A DNA stretch of 64,000 nucleotides, from the NCBI RefSeq assembly GCF_009832745.1, contig NZ_VRMJ01000033.1:62001-126000 (forward strand), in the 5' to 3' direction. Within the stretch, counting starts at the first letter, position 1. The number at the start of each line of letters is the position of its first letter. The notes beneath the pieces were generated by a model. That model saw nothing but the letters and a program-made list of their open reading frames with translations. It had not been told where the DNA came from and ran no database searches. Below are positions 63,940-64,000 of the stretch, in pieces. The stretch comes from Polaribacter septentrionalilitoris. Its GTDB lineage: Bacteria; Bacteroidota; Bacteroidia; Flavobacteriales; Flavobacteriaceae. The position numbers were made by a program, and so were the translations under genes.

Positions 63940-64000
63940 TTATTTAGTTTTTCCATTTACCATTCTATCCGCCATTTTTAAAGCGTTATAGGCATTTACT
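63940..64000 (-). CDS. Unidentified protein, C-terminal end (partial)
   Basis: Nineteen codons (VNAYNALKMADRMVNGKTK) end in TAA at 63942-63940, 11 bases before the M1 ATG. The rest lies outside the window. The reading is short, but it is in phase with a tidy stop and close spacing. No family can be named. Confidence 0.4.
   Translation of the reverse strand, partial: VNAYNALKMADRMVNGKTK

Overview
The window looks like a chromosome segment of a marine-type Flavobacteriaceae bacterium (Bacteroidota), probably near Polaribacter or Tenacibaculum. The evidence is the low G+C content, promoters of the Bacteroidota TAnnTTTG type, TonB-dependent receptors, type IX secretion (T9SS) sorting domains, and the lineage markers GldH, PorZ and DUF4837. 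No tRNA, rRNA, prophage, insertion sequence or CRISPR array was seen.

Layout. 1-2310: the tail of a BlaI repressor, an M56 (BlaR1-like) sensor and a convergent small Cys-rich ORF. 2376-8784 (minus): TolC/MFP/RND efflux operon with a PII-like protein and a DUF2892 membrane protein. 8848-13930: DUF2202 lipoprotein, a Cys-motif membrane protein plus an OprC-like copper receptor, and a Kelch-like secreted protein. 13978-17028: cydAB (cydA carries an apparent frameshift) and a TPMT-like methyltransferase. 17121-19704: nadA-nadB. 19763-22003: thioredoxin, a two-domain c-type cytochrome, a Crp/Fnr regulator and a small membrane protein. 22072-27721: a second RND operon. 27927-37987: acyltransferase, thioesterase, SdpI, TonB receptor, recO, porZ, CYTH, PAQR and PlsC genes. 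38155-51140: trpS, secreted and envelope genes (ELWxTDGT protein, DUF4837, MltD, PBP1A, GldH), exodeoxyribonuclease III, acyl-CoA synthetase and RicT/PSP1. 51355-53869: ferredoxin, TrhP and TrhO, a likely tRNA U34 hydroxylation cluster. 54087-58493: pflB, a highly structured spacer, pflA and an OFA transporter. 58695-64000: asd, PaaE-like reductase, LysE, a HupE-like protein, M1 peptidase and the tail of another gene.

How the genes work together. The main non-obvious signal is a small low-oxygen/redox regulon. A Crp/Fnr regulator (21118-21759) lies next to a 14-bp palindrome of form GTAAC-N4-GTTAC. Exact or near-exact copies precede the cytochrome gene, the cydAB operon, the TolC/RND operon, the Kelch protein, and the divergent DUF2202 and copper-receptor genes. 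In five of the six promoters the palindrome centre is exactly 36.5 bp from the 3' end of the -7 element; in the sixth it is 37.5 bp. That is the geometry of class II activation. A degenerate version at the same spacing precedes pflB. Terminal oxidase, copper uptake, cytochrome, efflux and fermentation would then answer one signal.

Other notable items are the structured RNA between pflB and pflA, a structured element inside the RND operon (6185-6270), competing hairpins before ricT, and two small genes (2131-2307 and 21866-22003). Everything here was read by eye. No homology search or folding programme was run.
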